Shown here piece after piece: positions 36,706 through 45,463 of a stretch of 64,000 bases of DNA (its first letter is position 1; each line of letters begins with the position of its first letter). The notes under the pieces were generated by a model. It did no database searches. It was given only the letters and a program-made list of their open reading frames with translations, and was not told the origin of the DNA. The DNA comes from Oscillospiraceae bacterium (GTDB taxonomy: Bacteria; Bacillota; Clostridia; Oscillospirales; CAG-272). The position numbers and the translations under genes were made by a program. The stretch is from assembly GCA_015065295.1 (NCBI GenBank), contig SVQN01000002.1, positions 1 to 64,000 on the forward strand, written 5' to 3'.

Positions 36706-38235
36706 TTAACCCTGCTTGTCAGCAACTTCGTCGAGCTTCTGGACGAAGCGGTCGAGAACCTTGTTCCATGCCTTTTCCTGCTTGGCGATGGAGGAAGCGA
36801 GACCTTCATTCTTGCTGGAAATGTTGGTACGGAAGATGTGCGCCATGTTGGACAGTGCGCTGGAGTACAGGAACGCGAAGTCCGTGGAGATGTGGGAGTA
36901 GATCAGGTCGATCATATCGCCGGCGTCGGAGTCACGGGTGTACTTGACCTTCAGAGCCTGTTCGTAGTATGCGGGAGATACGAGACGTGCGCTTTCCGCT
37001 GCGAGAGCTTCGAGAACCGCGCTGACACCGGTGGTGTTGGAAACGGTGATCGGCACGCAGTAGATCGTGCAGGAGTCGTGGATACAGGAGTTATAGAATT
37101 CCTGATTTTCGTCGAGCATCGGCGGGGGAAGGATTGCGTAGTTGTCGGACATATCGCGGAAGAAGACTTCTGCCTGATACATCTTGTTGACAGCCATGAG
37201 GGACTGGCACGCCGCGAACATATTCATCGAGGTTACGTTGTCGTCGGAGGTTGCCAGCCAGGTACCCTGACCGTTGTACATGATGTTGTAAAGCTTTTCG
37301 TAGAAGGAGACGGTGTGTTCGTTGTTGAGGGTAAGAACGATGTTGCCTTCTTCATCCTTTTCGGACCACTTGACGTTTGCTGCGGCAGCCATACCGTCCA
37401 TCGGGTCTTCGCAGGAGATAACGTTACCGAAGAAGTCGTTTGCATCCACATTCCCGTCACCGTTCTTGTCGATGTATGCGCCGTTGGCATATTCGTACAT
37501 CTTGTCGAGCGTCCACTTACCGTCGCGGACGATATCGTAAATGTTCTGTTCGGGGTAGAATTCCAGCCACTTGTTGGAGTTGATGTAGGTAACGTATACG
37601 CCGCCGGTGTAGCGGAGAGCCATCGGACCGGTTACGAAGAAGTTCGATCCCTTATAGGAAAGGTCATCGATGTACTGAACGCCCCAGTAGTCGCGTTCAA
37701 AATCGTTGTAGGGGAACAGTTCGGCATTGGCAAGGTTGAAAATGAGGTTTTCCGCAGCGATACCGGTACCGTAATACTGATACAGACCGCCGATCTGGAT
37801 ATCATCAGTACCTGCCTGAACCTGTGTGCGGATCGCGCCGGTCGCCGTGCCGGAGCCGCCGATAGAGGTAATGGACAGCTTGCAGTTCAGACCTTCCATG
37901 ATGTTGAGGTTGCGCTGGTAAACCGCAGAGTCCACAACGTCGCCGGTATCTTCTTCAACCCATACGGAGCGTTCGGTCAGCGCACCGTTGCCGCCTTCTT
38001 CGAGAGAGAAGGTCACTTCATAACCATTGAGGTTGAGGTCGGACGGAAGGTCGGACATGGTATAGAAGGTCTGCGGAGGCTCGGTTTCCGCCTCTTCTGC
38101 ACCTGCTTCCGGAGAGGTCGTCACCGTGGAAGCATCGGGGGAAGTTCCTGCGTTATCCGTCGCGTCGGAGCAGGAGGTCATCACACTGGATGCGAGCATG
38201 ACCATTGCCAACACGAACGTCAGCGTTTTTTTCAT
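36706..38235 (-). CDS. Extracellular solute-binding lipoprotein, sugar type
   Basis: A 509-residue secreted lipoprotein of the ABC sugar-binding class. The signal sequence MKKTLTFVLAMVMLASSVMTSC ends in a lipobox, followed by a Thr/Glu-rich linker and the binding domain (NGYEVTFSLEEGGNG; GKWTLDKMYEYANGAYIDKNGDGNVD, an EF-like acidic loop). No permease or ATPase gene is adjacent, so it is an orphan binder here and may share a transport complex encoded elsewhere. The start at 38235 is preferred because the ribosome site AAGGGAG is 11 nt away; the ATG nine bases earlier is too close. Confidence 0.87.
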   Translation of the reverse strand: MKKTLTFVLAMVMLASSVMTSCSDATDNAGTSPDASTVTTSPEAGAEEAETEPPQTFYTMSDLPSDLNLNGYEVTFSLEEGGNGALTERSVWVEEDTGDVVDSAVYQRNLNIMEGLNCKLSITSIGGSGTATGAIRTQVQAGTDDIQIGGLYQYYGTGIAAENLIFNLANAELFPYNDFERDYWGVQYIDDLSYKGSNFFVTGPMALRYTGGVYVTYINSNKWLEFYPEQNIYDIVRDGKWTLDKMYEYANGAYIDKNGDGNVDANDFFGNVISCEDPMDGMAAAANVKWSEKDEEGNIVLTLNNEHTVSFYEKLYNIMYNGQGTWLATSDDNVTSMNMFAACQSLMAVNKMYQAEVFFRDMSDNYAILPPPMLDENQEFYNSCIHDSCTIYCVPITVSNTTGVSAVLEALAAESARLVSPAYYEQALKVKYTRDSDAGDMIDLIYSHISTDFAFLYSSALSNMAHIFRTNISSKNEGLASSIAKQEKAWNKVLDRFVQKLDEVADKQG

Positions 38236-38296
38236 AATTATCATATCTCCCTTGTATGTTTGTATATATTTAATGAAATATTTGAGAACTTTTGTT

Positions 38297-38325
38297 ATCT
38301 TATCACACGTCCGGTCAAAAGTCAA
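38297..38325 (-). promoter_or_regulatory. Promoter for the solute-binding lipoprotein
   Basis: TTGACT, 17 bp, TAAGAT on the minus strand, about 62 nt upstream of the ATG. Confidence 0.78.
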
Positions 38326-38474
38326 GCAATGCCGGCGAATAATGACAGGAATAATTTAATTTTCTTAAAAAACAAACGAATGTTTCTCATTTGGGTTGAA
38401 AAATTTTGACAGAATTTCCGGGACGGGCGATATTTTCTCCTGCGGAAGCCTTTTGGGGAAGTGGGATTTGCTCC

Positions 38475-38911
38475 ATGTGTGTTGAATATTCACAATTCAT
38501 TCATAAAGTAAGCAGGCATACGCTCCCCTTCTGTCATTCCGAAGGCGAAACTCACTGTAAATTCAAACTGCACGTCCTGCCTGAGGAATCTTCGCACTCT
38601 CCTGTGTCAGCCGTAGTAGTTGTCCGTGGTTGTTTTGAAATTTCGACTTCAGAGGTTTACGAACGTCCATAACGACCAGTTTGCACAAATCAAAAAACAG
38701 CAGATTATACGTTATGACAAAGTTGAACCTCTGTAGCTGAATAGGAGAGAATACCACGGACATCCTTTACGGCTGACACAGAGGAGTGCAAAGATTCCTC
38801 GGACAGGAACTGTAGCTGTAATTTCCAGAGATAAGTCCTCGGAATGACAGCGTTGGGTGCAAGGGTAGCGTTTGACTTGTTCACAGATTGTTTACCGTAT
38901 TCAACACACAT
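38475..38911. repeat. C element: 437-bp inverted repeat
   Basis: Outer ends are perfect 13-bp inverted copies (ATGTGTGTTGAAT and ATTCAACACACAT). Inside, both arms carry TGTCATTCCGA, GAGGAATCTT.GCACTC, TGTGTCAGCCGTA and GTCCGTGGT in mirrored order around a short centre. Repeats opening with TGTCATTCCGA.. GAGGAATC are common in bacterial genomes. No gene is supported. It occupies most of the gap before the valS promoter. Confidence 0.75.
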
Positions 38912-38981
38912 GAAATTTGTTCCGCAGCCTCAGGTTTCTCAAAGAATCCCCCGCATTCCAAAAAATGATCGCACAAATTTC

Positions 38982-39010
38982 TTGACAAATCTCCCGCACA
39001 GTGATATAAT
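38982..39010 (+). promoter_or_regulatory. Consensus promoter of the T-box operon
   Basis: TTGACA, 17 bp, TATAAT: a perfect SigA consensus, just upstream of the T-box leader. Confidence 0.93.
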
Positions 39011-39016
39011 GAAACG

Positions 39017-39292
39017 TACACATAAAAAGCAAAGGCAGAGACGGGAAGAAGTAGTCCGCAAAGCGGCGTGCAGAGAGTGGGGGGAAGCTGGAATCCCCAT
39101 CGTCAGCAGCGGAGGAAGTAGTCCCTGAGCCGTGCGGGTGAATCGGTGGTTCAGTAGCCCGCGCCGTCTGTCCCACGTTACAGGGAACGGGGATGTTTGT
39201 CCCCATAAGTGCGCCCGTATCATCGGGCGAATCCGGGTGGTACCGCGCTGTTCTGCGTCCTGTAGTTTCTATGGGGCGTTTTTTATTTTTTC
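39017..39292 (+). ncRNA. T-box riboswitch leader, valine type
   Basis: The leader has the T-box hallmarks: GGAAGAAGTAG near the 5' base of stem I, CAGAGAG with the apical hairpin TGGGG/CCCCA, and the T-box GGGTGGTACCGCG at 39235-39247. A terminator stem with the run CGTTTTTT follows (39254-39290). The likely specifier is GTA (39118-39120, in GAAGTAGTCC), a valine codon, which fits valS downstream; TGGT in the T-box pairs with ACCA of a tRNA with discriminator A. Uncharged tRNA-Val would prevent termination. Confidence 0.92.
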
Positions 39293-39310
39293 AATCACGG
39301 AGGTGGCACT

Positions 39311-39871
39311 ATGCCGTATCTTGTCGCTGTGTCCGGCGCGTCCGGGTCGGGAAAATCGACCTTTGCCGATGCGCTCAGAACGTATCTCGAATCCCGTCAG
39401 AAAACGGTGTGCGTCATTGCCGCCGACCGTTATTTCAAAAAAGACCTGCCCAAAATGATCTCCCCCGCCGACGGCGAAGAGTATTCCGACTGGAATCACC
39501 CCGACTCCGTCGATATGCCCGCTTTCCTTGCGGCTGTCCGCGAAGCGATGGATTCCGGAGAATACGATTTCGTCCTCATCGAGGGCGTCACGATCTTCTG
39601 CCACGAGACCGTACGCGAAATGGCAGACGTGAAACTCTACGTCGACGCATCCATTGAAATGCGGATCTACCGCCGCATCGCCCGCAACGTCGTCACCAAG
39701 GGGCAGACCATCGAGTTCATCGGCGGTTACTACCTCAAGTGCGCCCGCTACCGCGAAACGGAATATTCCCTCCCGTCCGCCAAATATGCCGACTGGCATA
39801 TTGACAACGAGTGGGGCTTCGATATCGACGCGGAAGGCGCAAAAATTCTCGAAAAGCTCAATGCTTTATAA
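39311..39871 (+). CDS. Uridine kinase-like P-loop kinase
   Basis: A 186-residue small P-loop kinase of the uridine kinase/nucleoside kinase type. Walker A is SGASGSGKST (residues 8-17). AADRYFKKDLP matches the substrate lid of uridine kinases, and VLIEGVTIF the Walker B-like strand. It is shorter than standard Udk (about 205). GGAGGTG precedes the ATG. It lies directly behind the T-box and 39 bp before valS, so it would be induced by valine starvation together with valS. The substrate is uncertain. Confidence 0.78.
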   Translation: MPYLVAVSGASGSGKSTFADALRTYLESRQKTVCVIAADRYFKKDLPKMISPADGEEYSDWNHPDSVDMPAFLAAVREAMDSGEYDFVLIEGVTIFCHETVREMADVKLYVDASIEMRIYRRIARNVVTKGQTIEFIGGYYLKCARYRETEYSLPSAKYADWHIDNEWGFDIDAEGAKILEKLNAL

Positions 39872-39910
39872 TATTTTCTCCATGTTAATTTACCGAAAGG
39901 ATTCAATAGA

Positions 39911-42529
39911 ATGAGAAAAGAACTCCCCAAGACCTATTCTCCGTCCGAATTTGAAGGACGCATCTATGCCGACTGGTGCGAGCAGAAACTCTTCACTCCC
40001 ACCATCGACCACTCCAAGGAACATTACTCCATCGTTATTCCCCCGCCGAACATCACCGGTCAGCTCCACATGGGTCACGCGCTCGACAACACCCTTCAGG
40101 ACATCCTGATCCGCTACAAGAGAATGCGCGGCTTCTGTACCCTCTGGGTTCCCGGCACCGACCACGCCTCCATCGCCACCGAAGCGAAGATCGTGGAAGC
40201 GATGCGTAAGGAAGGCCTCACCAAGGAAGACCTCGGCCGTGACGGATTCCTCGAACGTGCATGGGCATGGAAGGAACAGTACGGCGGACGCATCATCGAA
40301 CAGCTCAAGAAGATGGGTACCTCCTGTGACTGGTCCCGCGAACGCTTCACCCTCGACGAAGGATGCAGCAACGCGGTCCGCGACGTTTTCCAGAGACTGT
40401 ACGACAAGGGTCTGATCTACCGCGGCGAACGCATCATCAACTGGTGCCCGCACTGCAAGACCTCCATCTCCAACGCCGAAGTTGACTACGAAGAACAGCA
40501 TGGTCACTTCTGGCACATCCGTTACCCGCTGGTTGGCGGCGGCGGATACGTTGAAGTTGCCACTACACGTCCGGAAACCCTCCTCGGCGACACCGCCGTT
40601 GCAGTCAACCCGAACGATGAACGCTACAAGCACATGATCGGTCAGTACGTTGTTCTCCCGCTCGTCGGCAGACGTATTCCGATCGTTGCGGACGAACACG
40701 CTCAGCTCGACAAGGGTACCGGCTGCGTAAAGATCACGCCCGCGCACGACCCGAACGACTTTGAAGTCGGACGCCGCTGCCATCTCCCGATGGAAGTTGT
40801 TCTGACCGAAGACGCAAAGATCACCGACAATTACCCGAAATATGCCGGCATGGATCGTTACGAAGCGCGCAAGGCAATCCTCGAAGACCTCCGTGCAGGC
40901 GGCTATCTTGCGGAAATCGAAGACCTGACCCACGAAGTCGGCACCTGCTACCGCTGCGGCACGACCATTGAACCGATGGTTTCTCTCCAGTGGTTCGTTC
41001 GTATGGAACCCCTCGCAAAGCCCGCGATTGAAGCGGTACGCGACGGCCGGATCAAGTTCATCCCCGAACGCTTCGACAAGAACTACTTCCACTGGATGGA
41101 AAATACGCAGGACTGGTGTATCTCCCGTCAGCTCTGGTGGGGTCACCGCATTCCCGCGTACTACTGCGACGACTGCGGCCATACCGTTGTCAACAAGGAC
41201 GGCTGCGAAGTCTGCCCGAAGTGCGGCGGCCACATGACGCAGGACCCCGATACGCTTGACACCTGGTTCAGCTCCGCTCTCTGGCCGTTCTCCACGCTCG
41301 GCTGGCCGGAAGATACCGAAGACCTCAAGTACTTCTACCCGACGAACACCCTCGTTACAGGTTACGATATCATCACCTTCTGGGTATCCCGCATGATCTT
41401 CAGTGCGCTGGAATACACCGACAACATTCCGTTCGACACCGTCCTCATCCACGGTCTTGTCCGCGACGCACAGGGCCGCAAGATGTCCAAGTCTCTCGGC
41501 AACGGCATCGACCCGCTCGAAATCATCGACAAGTACGGCGCAGACGCGCTCCGGTTCGCTCTCGCAACCGGCAACAGCCCCGGAAACGATATGCGCTTCT
41601 CCGACGAACGTATTGAAGCGGCCCGCAACTTCGCAAACAAGCTGTGGAACGCGGCTCGTTTCGTCATGATGAACCTGACGATTGACAAGATCGAACTTCC
41701 CGCAGCGGAAAAGCTGTCTGCGGAAGACAAGTGGATTCTCACCAAGTTCGAACAGTGTGTACAGAACGTCAACACCAACCTCGACAATTACGAAATCGGC
41801 GTTGCTCTGTCCTCCGTTTACGACTTCCTGTGGGACATTTACTGCGACTGGTACATTGAACTTTCCAAGCCGTCCGTTGCGGCAGGCGGCGAACGCGGCG
41901 AATGCGCGCAGAACGTTCTGGCGTATGTCCTCCGCGAAACCCTCAAGCTCCTGCATCCGTTCATGCCCTTCATCACCGAAGAAATCTACAGCGGTCTCCC
42001 GGGCGAAGAAGGCAGCATCATGGTCAAGGATTACCCGGTTTACAACGAAGCCCTCGTCTTTGCGGCGGACGAAGCAAACATGGAAAAGGTCATCGACGCG
42101 ATCAAGGCGATCCGGGCGCGCCGTGCGGAAATGGGCGTTGTTCCGTCCCGCAAGGCAAAGCTCTTCATCGAAACGAAGTATCCGGAAGCGTTTGCAAACA
42201 GCGCGTCCTTCTTCGAAAAGCTCGCGTCCGCATCCGGCATGGAACTCGTTGACGCATACGACGACGATACCGCCGTCCGTGTCATCACTTCTGCGGCGAC
42301 CGTTCACATCCCGCTGGGCGACCTCGTGGACTTTGAAGCGGAACGCAAGCGTCTCGAAGGCGAACTCAAGAACGTCGAAAACGAAATCAAGCGCGCCGAA
42401 GGCAAGCTGAACAACGAAGGCTTCATCAGCCGTGCTCCGGCAGCCGTTGTCGACGCAGAACGCGCAAAACTCGAAATGTACAAGGAAAAGCGCGAAGGCG
42501 TTATCGCTGCGATTGCAAAGTTAGGTTAA
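39911..42529 (+). CDS. valS: Valine-tRNA ligase
   Basis: An 872-residue class I aminoacyl-tRNA synthetase that charges tRNA-Val. The HIGH motif appears as HMGHALDNT (about 54), KMSKS as KMSKSLGNG (about 524). The editing domain has TTRPETLLGDTAVAVNPND and the zinc-like cysteines CDDCGH..CPKCGGH. The C-terminal coiled coil LVDFEAERKRLEGELKNVENEI is typical of ValRS and distinguishes it from IleRS and LeuRS. GAAAGGATTC lies before the ATG. It is controlled by the T-box upstream. Confidence 0.98.
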   Translation: MRKELPKTYSPSEFEGRIYADWCEQKLFTPTIDHSKEHYSIVIPPPNITGQLHMGHALDNTLQDILIRYKRMRGFCTLWVPGTDHASIATEAKIVEAMRKEGLTKEDLGRDGFLERAWAWKEQYGGRIIEQLKKMGTSCDWSRERFTLDEGCSNAVRDVFQRLYDKGLIYRGERIINWCPHCKTSISNAEVDYEEQHGHFWHIRYPLVGGGGYVEVATTRPETLLGDTAVAVNPNDERYKHMIGQYVVLPLVGRRIPIVADEHAQLDKGTGCVKITPAHDPNDFEVGRRCHLPMEVVLTEDAKITDNYPKYAGMDRYEARKAILEDLRAGGYLAEIEDLTHEVGTCYRCGTTIEPMVSLQWFVRMEPLAKPAIEAVRDGRIKFIPERFDKNYFHWMENTQDWCISRQLWWGHRIPAYYCDDCGHTVVNKDGCEVCPKCGGHMTQDPDTLDTWFSSALWPFSTLGWPEDTEDLKYFYPTNTLVTGYDIITFWVSRMIFSALEYTDNIPFDTVLIHGLVRDAQGRKMSKSLGNGIDPLEIIDKYGADALRFALATGNSPGNDMRFSDERIEAARNFANKLWNAARFVMMNLTIDKIELPAAEKLSAEDKWILTKFEQCVQNVNTNLDNYEIGVALSSVYDFLWDIYCDWYIELSKPSVAAGGERGECAQNVLAYVLRETLKLLHPFMPFITEEIYSGLPGEEGSIMVKDYPVYNEALVFAADEANMEKVIDAIKAIRARRAEMGVVPSRKAKLFIETKYPEAFANSASFFEKLASASGMELVDAYDDDTAVRVITSAATVHIPLGDLVDFEAERKRLEGELKNVENEIKRAEGKLNNEGFISRAPAAVVDAERAKLEMYKEKREGVIAAIAKLG

Positions 42530-42540
42530 ATAAAGTTTTT

Positions 42541-42597
42541 GTGGGGAGGCACTTTTTGAAAAAAGTACCTCCCCACACCCCACCTCAAAAACTTTTC
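42541..42597 (+). repeat. P-related repeat, copy 9
   Basis: A variant: GTGGGGAGGCACTTTTT/AAAAAGTACCTCCCCAC starts 11 nt after the valS stop, followed by ACCCCACCTCAAAAACTTTT. The stem sequence differs from other P copies but the hairpin-plus-tail layout is kept. Confidence 0.7.
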
Positions 42598-42613
42598 AAC
42601 TGGGTATTGATTT

Positions 42614-43834
42614 ATGATTGATTTACCGCGTATTTTTATAACCGAAAAGGGCGAGCGGCACGCGAAGTCCGGACATCCGTGGGTATTCGAAGGGGAGGTT
42701 GTACGGATTGACGGTATGCCTGATAACGGCGAACTTGTTCATGTGTTCTCCCCGAAGGAACGGTTTCTCGGGACGGGTTACTACAATGACAATTCAAAAA
42801 TCCGCGTACGCCTGATTTCCCGCAACGCGAACGACAAGTTCGATGCGGATTTCTACGAACGCCGCATCCGCTATGCCCTCGACTACCGCAAGACCGTTAT
42901 GGGGGACGATTTCCGTTCGTCCCGGCTGATTTTCGGCGAAGCCGATCAGTTCCCCGGACTGACTGTTGACCTGTTCGAGGACATTGTCGTCGCGCAGACG
43001 CTCTGTCTCGGGACGGAGAAAATCAAGGATATGCTGTTTGAAACGCTCGTCCGCGTTCTGCCGGAATACGGCGTGAACGTCCGCCGGGTATACGAACGCT
43101 GCGACGTAGCGGTGCGCGAACTCGAAGGAATGGAACAGTTCTGCGGCTATTGGAAACCGGAAATGTTCGCCGGAGATGCCGACGGACACGTTACCATCAC
43201 CGAAAACGGGATACACTATGATGTGAACTACATCGACGGACAGAAGACCGGTTTTTTCCTCGACCAGAAGTACAACCGTCAGGCGGCGGCAAAGCTGGCA
43301 AAGGGCCGGCGGGTTCTCGACTGCTTCACCCACACGGGAGCGTTCGCGCTGAACTGTGCGGCAGGCGGCGCGGATCATGTCACGGCGGTCGATATCTCCG
43401 AAACGGCAATCGAACAGACGAAAAAGAACGCCGCGATGAACGGTCTGACCGACCGGATGTCCTTCTTCTGCACGGACGTATTCAAGCTCCTGACCGACAT
43501 GGTGAACGAAAAACGGCATGATTACGACTATATCATCCTCGACCCGCCGGCGTTCACGAAATCCAGCTCGACGGTACGCGACGCTTACCGCGGGTACAAG
43601 GATATCAACCTCCGTGCCATGCGCTGTCTGCCGCGCGGGGGCTATCTCGCAACGTGCAGCTGCTCGCATTTCATGAAAACCGATCTGTTTGAAAAAATGC
43701 TCGCCGATGCGGCAGGGGATGCCGGCGTCAGCCTTCGCCAGATCGAACACCGGACACAATCCCCGGATCACCCGATTCTGTGGAACGTTCCGGAAACCGA
43801 TTACCTGAAATTCTATCTGTTCCAGGTTGTGTAA
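42614..43834 (+). CDS. Class I SAM-dependent rRNA methyltransferase (RlmI/YwbD-like)
   Basis: A 406-residue protein with an N-terminal PUA domain (ERHAKSGHPWVFEGEVVRIDG; FLGTGYYNDNSKIRVRLIS) and a C-terminal SAM domain (VLDCFTHTGAFALNCAAGGADHVTAVDISETAI; motif IV ILDPPAFTKS). CSCSH near residue 347 holds the Cys pair common in 5-methylcytosine enzymes of this family. The RlmI-like group methylates 23S rRNA, but the exact site is not readable here. murJ begins three bases after its stop. Confidence 0.92.
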   Translation: MIDLPRIFITEKGERHAKSGHPWVFEGEVVRIDGMPDNGELVHVFSPKERFLGTGYYNDNSKIRVRLISRNANDKFDADFYERRIRYALDYRKTVMGDDFRSSRLIFGEADQFPGLTVDLFEDIVVAQTLCLGTEKIKDMLFETLVRVLPEYGVNVRRVYERCDVAVRELEGMEQFCGYWKPEMFAGDADGHVTITENGIHYDVNYIDGQKTGFFLDQKYNRQAAAKLAKGRRVLDCFTHTGAFALNCAAGGADHVTAVDISETAIEQTKKNAAMNGLTDRMSFFCTDVFKLLTDMVNEKRHDYDYIILDPPAFTKSSSTVRDAYRGYKDINLRAMRCLPRGGYLATCSCSHFMKTDLFEKMLADAAGDAGVSLRQIEHRTQSPDHPILWNVPETDYLKFYLFQVV

Positions 43835-43836
43835 TA

Positions 43837-45375
43837 ATGAAGAAATCCTTTGGTTTCGCAAAAACCGCCGCACTGATGGGCATCATCATCCTTGCGGCAA
43901 AACTGATGGGGCTGGTGCGTGACATCATGGTTGCCGGAGCGTTCGGCACAACGACGGTCGCCGTGGCTTACGAAACCGCGTCGCGCCTGCCCGTCACCAT
44001 TTTTGACTTCGTCCTCGGCGGGGTAGTCACGTCCGCGTTCATCCCCGTCTACAACAGCATCGCCGTGAAGGAAGGAAAAGACAAGGCATCCGCCTTCGCG
44101 CAGTCGTACACCAACCTGATTCTTCTGCTGACCGGCATCATTGCGGTTCTCGGCGTGATATTCGCTCCCGCGCTGGTATCGTTCATCGCGCCCGACCTTG
44201 CCGCCGATGCGGCGGAACTGTCCGTCCGTCTGACGCGGATCATGTTCCCGATGGTCATTTTTGTCGGTCTGGCATTCACGTTCGTCGGATTTTTACAGTC
44301 CGAAGGGGAGTACAACATCCCCGCCGTCATCAGTCTGGTGTCCAATCTCATCATGGTCGGCTGGCTTGCCGTGTCCGGCCGGTGGATCGACGATCCCCTG
44401 ACCGCCGTGACGGGACTGTCGCTTGCCATGCTGATCGGATGGGCGGCACAGGCGGCGGTGCAGATTCCCGCGGTACGCAAACGCGGCTTCCGCTTCCGTC
44501 CGACCGCACCCGTTCTCACGCCCGATACGAAACGTGCGGCGAAAAACGCGCTGCCCATTCTCGCGGCAACGTGGACAACGCCGGTCTGCACGCTCATCAA
44601 TACCCGTCTCGCTTCGGGCATTGACGGCGCGATCAGTATGCTCGGCTACGCAAACCGGCTGTACATCATTATCGTCGGACTGTTTTCGTTCGTTGCAACC
44701 AATCTGCTGTTCCCGTATTTCGCACGCGCGGACGCGGCGGGAAATACCGGTGAAAAAGACCGCATGACCCGCACGTCCGTGAAGGTGCTGACGTTCATCA
44801 TCGCGCCGATTTCGGTCGGCGTGGCGGTGCTCGCGGAACCGTTTGTGTCGCTGATTTACGAAAACGGCGCGTTTGACGCGGCGGATACCCTCTGGACGGC
44901 AAACGCTCTGCGGTTCTACGCCGTCGGGATGGTCTTCACAGCCGTCAGCGAGGTACTGACCAAAGCCTTCTTCGCGGCGGAAAAAACGAAATATCCCATG
45001 CTCGCGGCGGTTGTTTCGATGACGTTCAACATCGTCGTCGTGATTCTGATCGGCGGATGGCTGCACATCGGCGGCATCGCGCTGATTTCCGGTCTGGCTG
45101 CGGCGGTGAATATGCTCGTCAACCTGATCTTCGCTTATCGCACCGGAATGATCTCCCGTTCCCTGCCGGACGTACTGGACATCGTGAAAACGATCGTTTC
45201 CGCCGCCGTCATGGGCGTTACGGTGGGATTCGTATACCCGCTGACCTCCGCCCTTCCGATGATCGTCGGCTTCGCGCTGTCCGTCCTGACGGGCGTGATC
45301 GTCTACGCGCTCTGCGTAACAGTGCTCCGCAGTGAAGAAATGTGCGGAATTCTGAAAAAACTCAAACACCGATAA
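43837..45375 (+). CDS. murJ: Lipid II flippase MurJ (MviN/MATE-type)
   Basis: A 512-residue polytopic membrane protein with about 14 helices, expected to flip lipid II for peptidoglycan synthesis. The N-terminus AAKLMGLVRDIMVAGAFGTTTVAVAYETASRLP is the MurJ hallmark with the conserved Arg and Asp of the central cavity. VVTSAFIPVYN follows. The ATG at 43837 is three bases after the previous stop, so the two genes are coupled. Some clostridia have several MviN-like proteins, so another lipid-linked substrate is possible. Confidence 0.9.
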   Translation: MKKSFGFAKTAALMGIIILAAKLMGLVRDIMVAGAFGTTTVAVAYETASRLPVTIFDFVLGGVVTSAFIPVYNSIAVKEGKDKASAFAQSYTNLILLLTGIIAVLGVIFAPALVSFIAPDLAADAAELSVRLTRIMFPMVIFVGLAFTFVGFLQSEGEYNIPAVISLVSNLIMVGWLAVSGRWIDDPLTAVTGLSLAMLIGWAAQAAVQIPAVRKRGFRFRPTAPVLTPDTKRAAKNALPILAATWTTPVCTLINTRLASGIDGAISMLGYANRLYIIIVGLFSFVATNLLFPYFARADAAGNTGEKDRMTRTSVKVLTFIIAPISVGVAVLAEPFVSLIYENGAFDAADTLWTANALRFYAVGMVFTAVSEVLTKAFFAAEKTKYPMLAAVVSMTFNIVVVILIGGWLHIGGIALISGLAAAVNMLVNLIFAYRTGMISRSLPDVLDIVKTIVSAAVMGVTVGFVYPLTSALPMIVGFALSVLTGVIVYALCVTVLRSEEMCGILKKLKHR

Positions 45376-45385
45376 TTCTTCTGTT

Positions 45386-45442
45386 TAAAAAGGTTTCGGA
45401 AAGGGGTTCGGGGAAACCCCTTTCCTTAAAAGGGTTTTCCCC
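45386..45442 (-). repeat. P repeat, copy 10 (reversed)
   Basis: AAAAAGGTTTCGGAAAGGGGTT then hairpin CGGGGAAACCCCTTT/AAAGGGTTTTCCCCG, 12 nt after the murJ stop. It is reversed relative to the usual hairpin-first order and runs up to the ribosome site of the next gene. Confidence 0.78.
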
Positions 45443-45463
45443 GAGAAATCCAAGGAGACTACC

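Noticed and set aside
39000-39300. A CRISPR-like or tRNA-like reading of the structured region before the kinase
   Set aside because: The GGTGGTACCGCG box, stem I motifs and terminator identify it as a T-box leader.
39890-42307. An 805-aa open frame opposite valS
   Set aside because: A shadow of valS caused by codon bias; no ribosome site or domain is visible.
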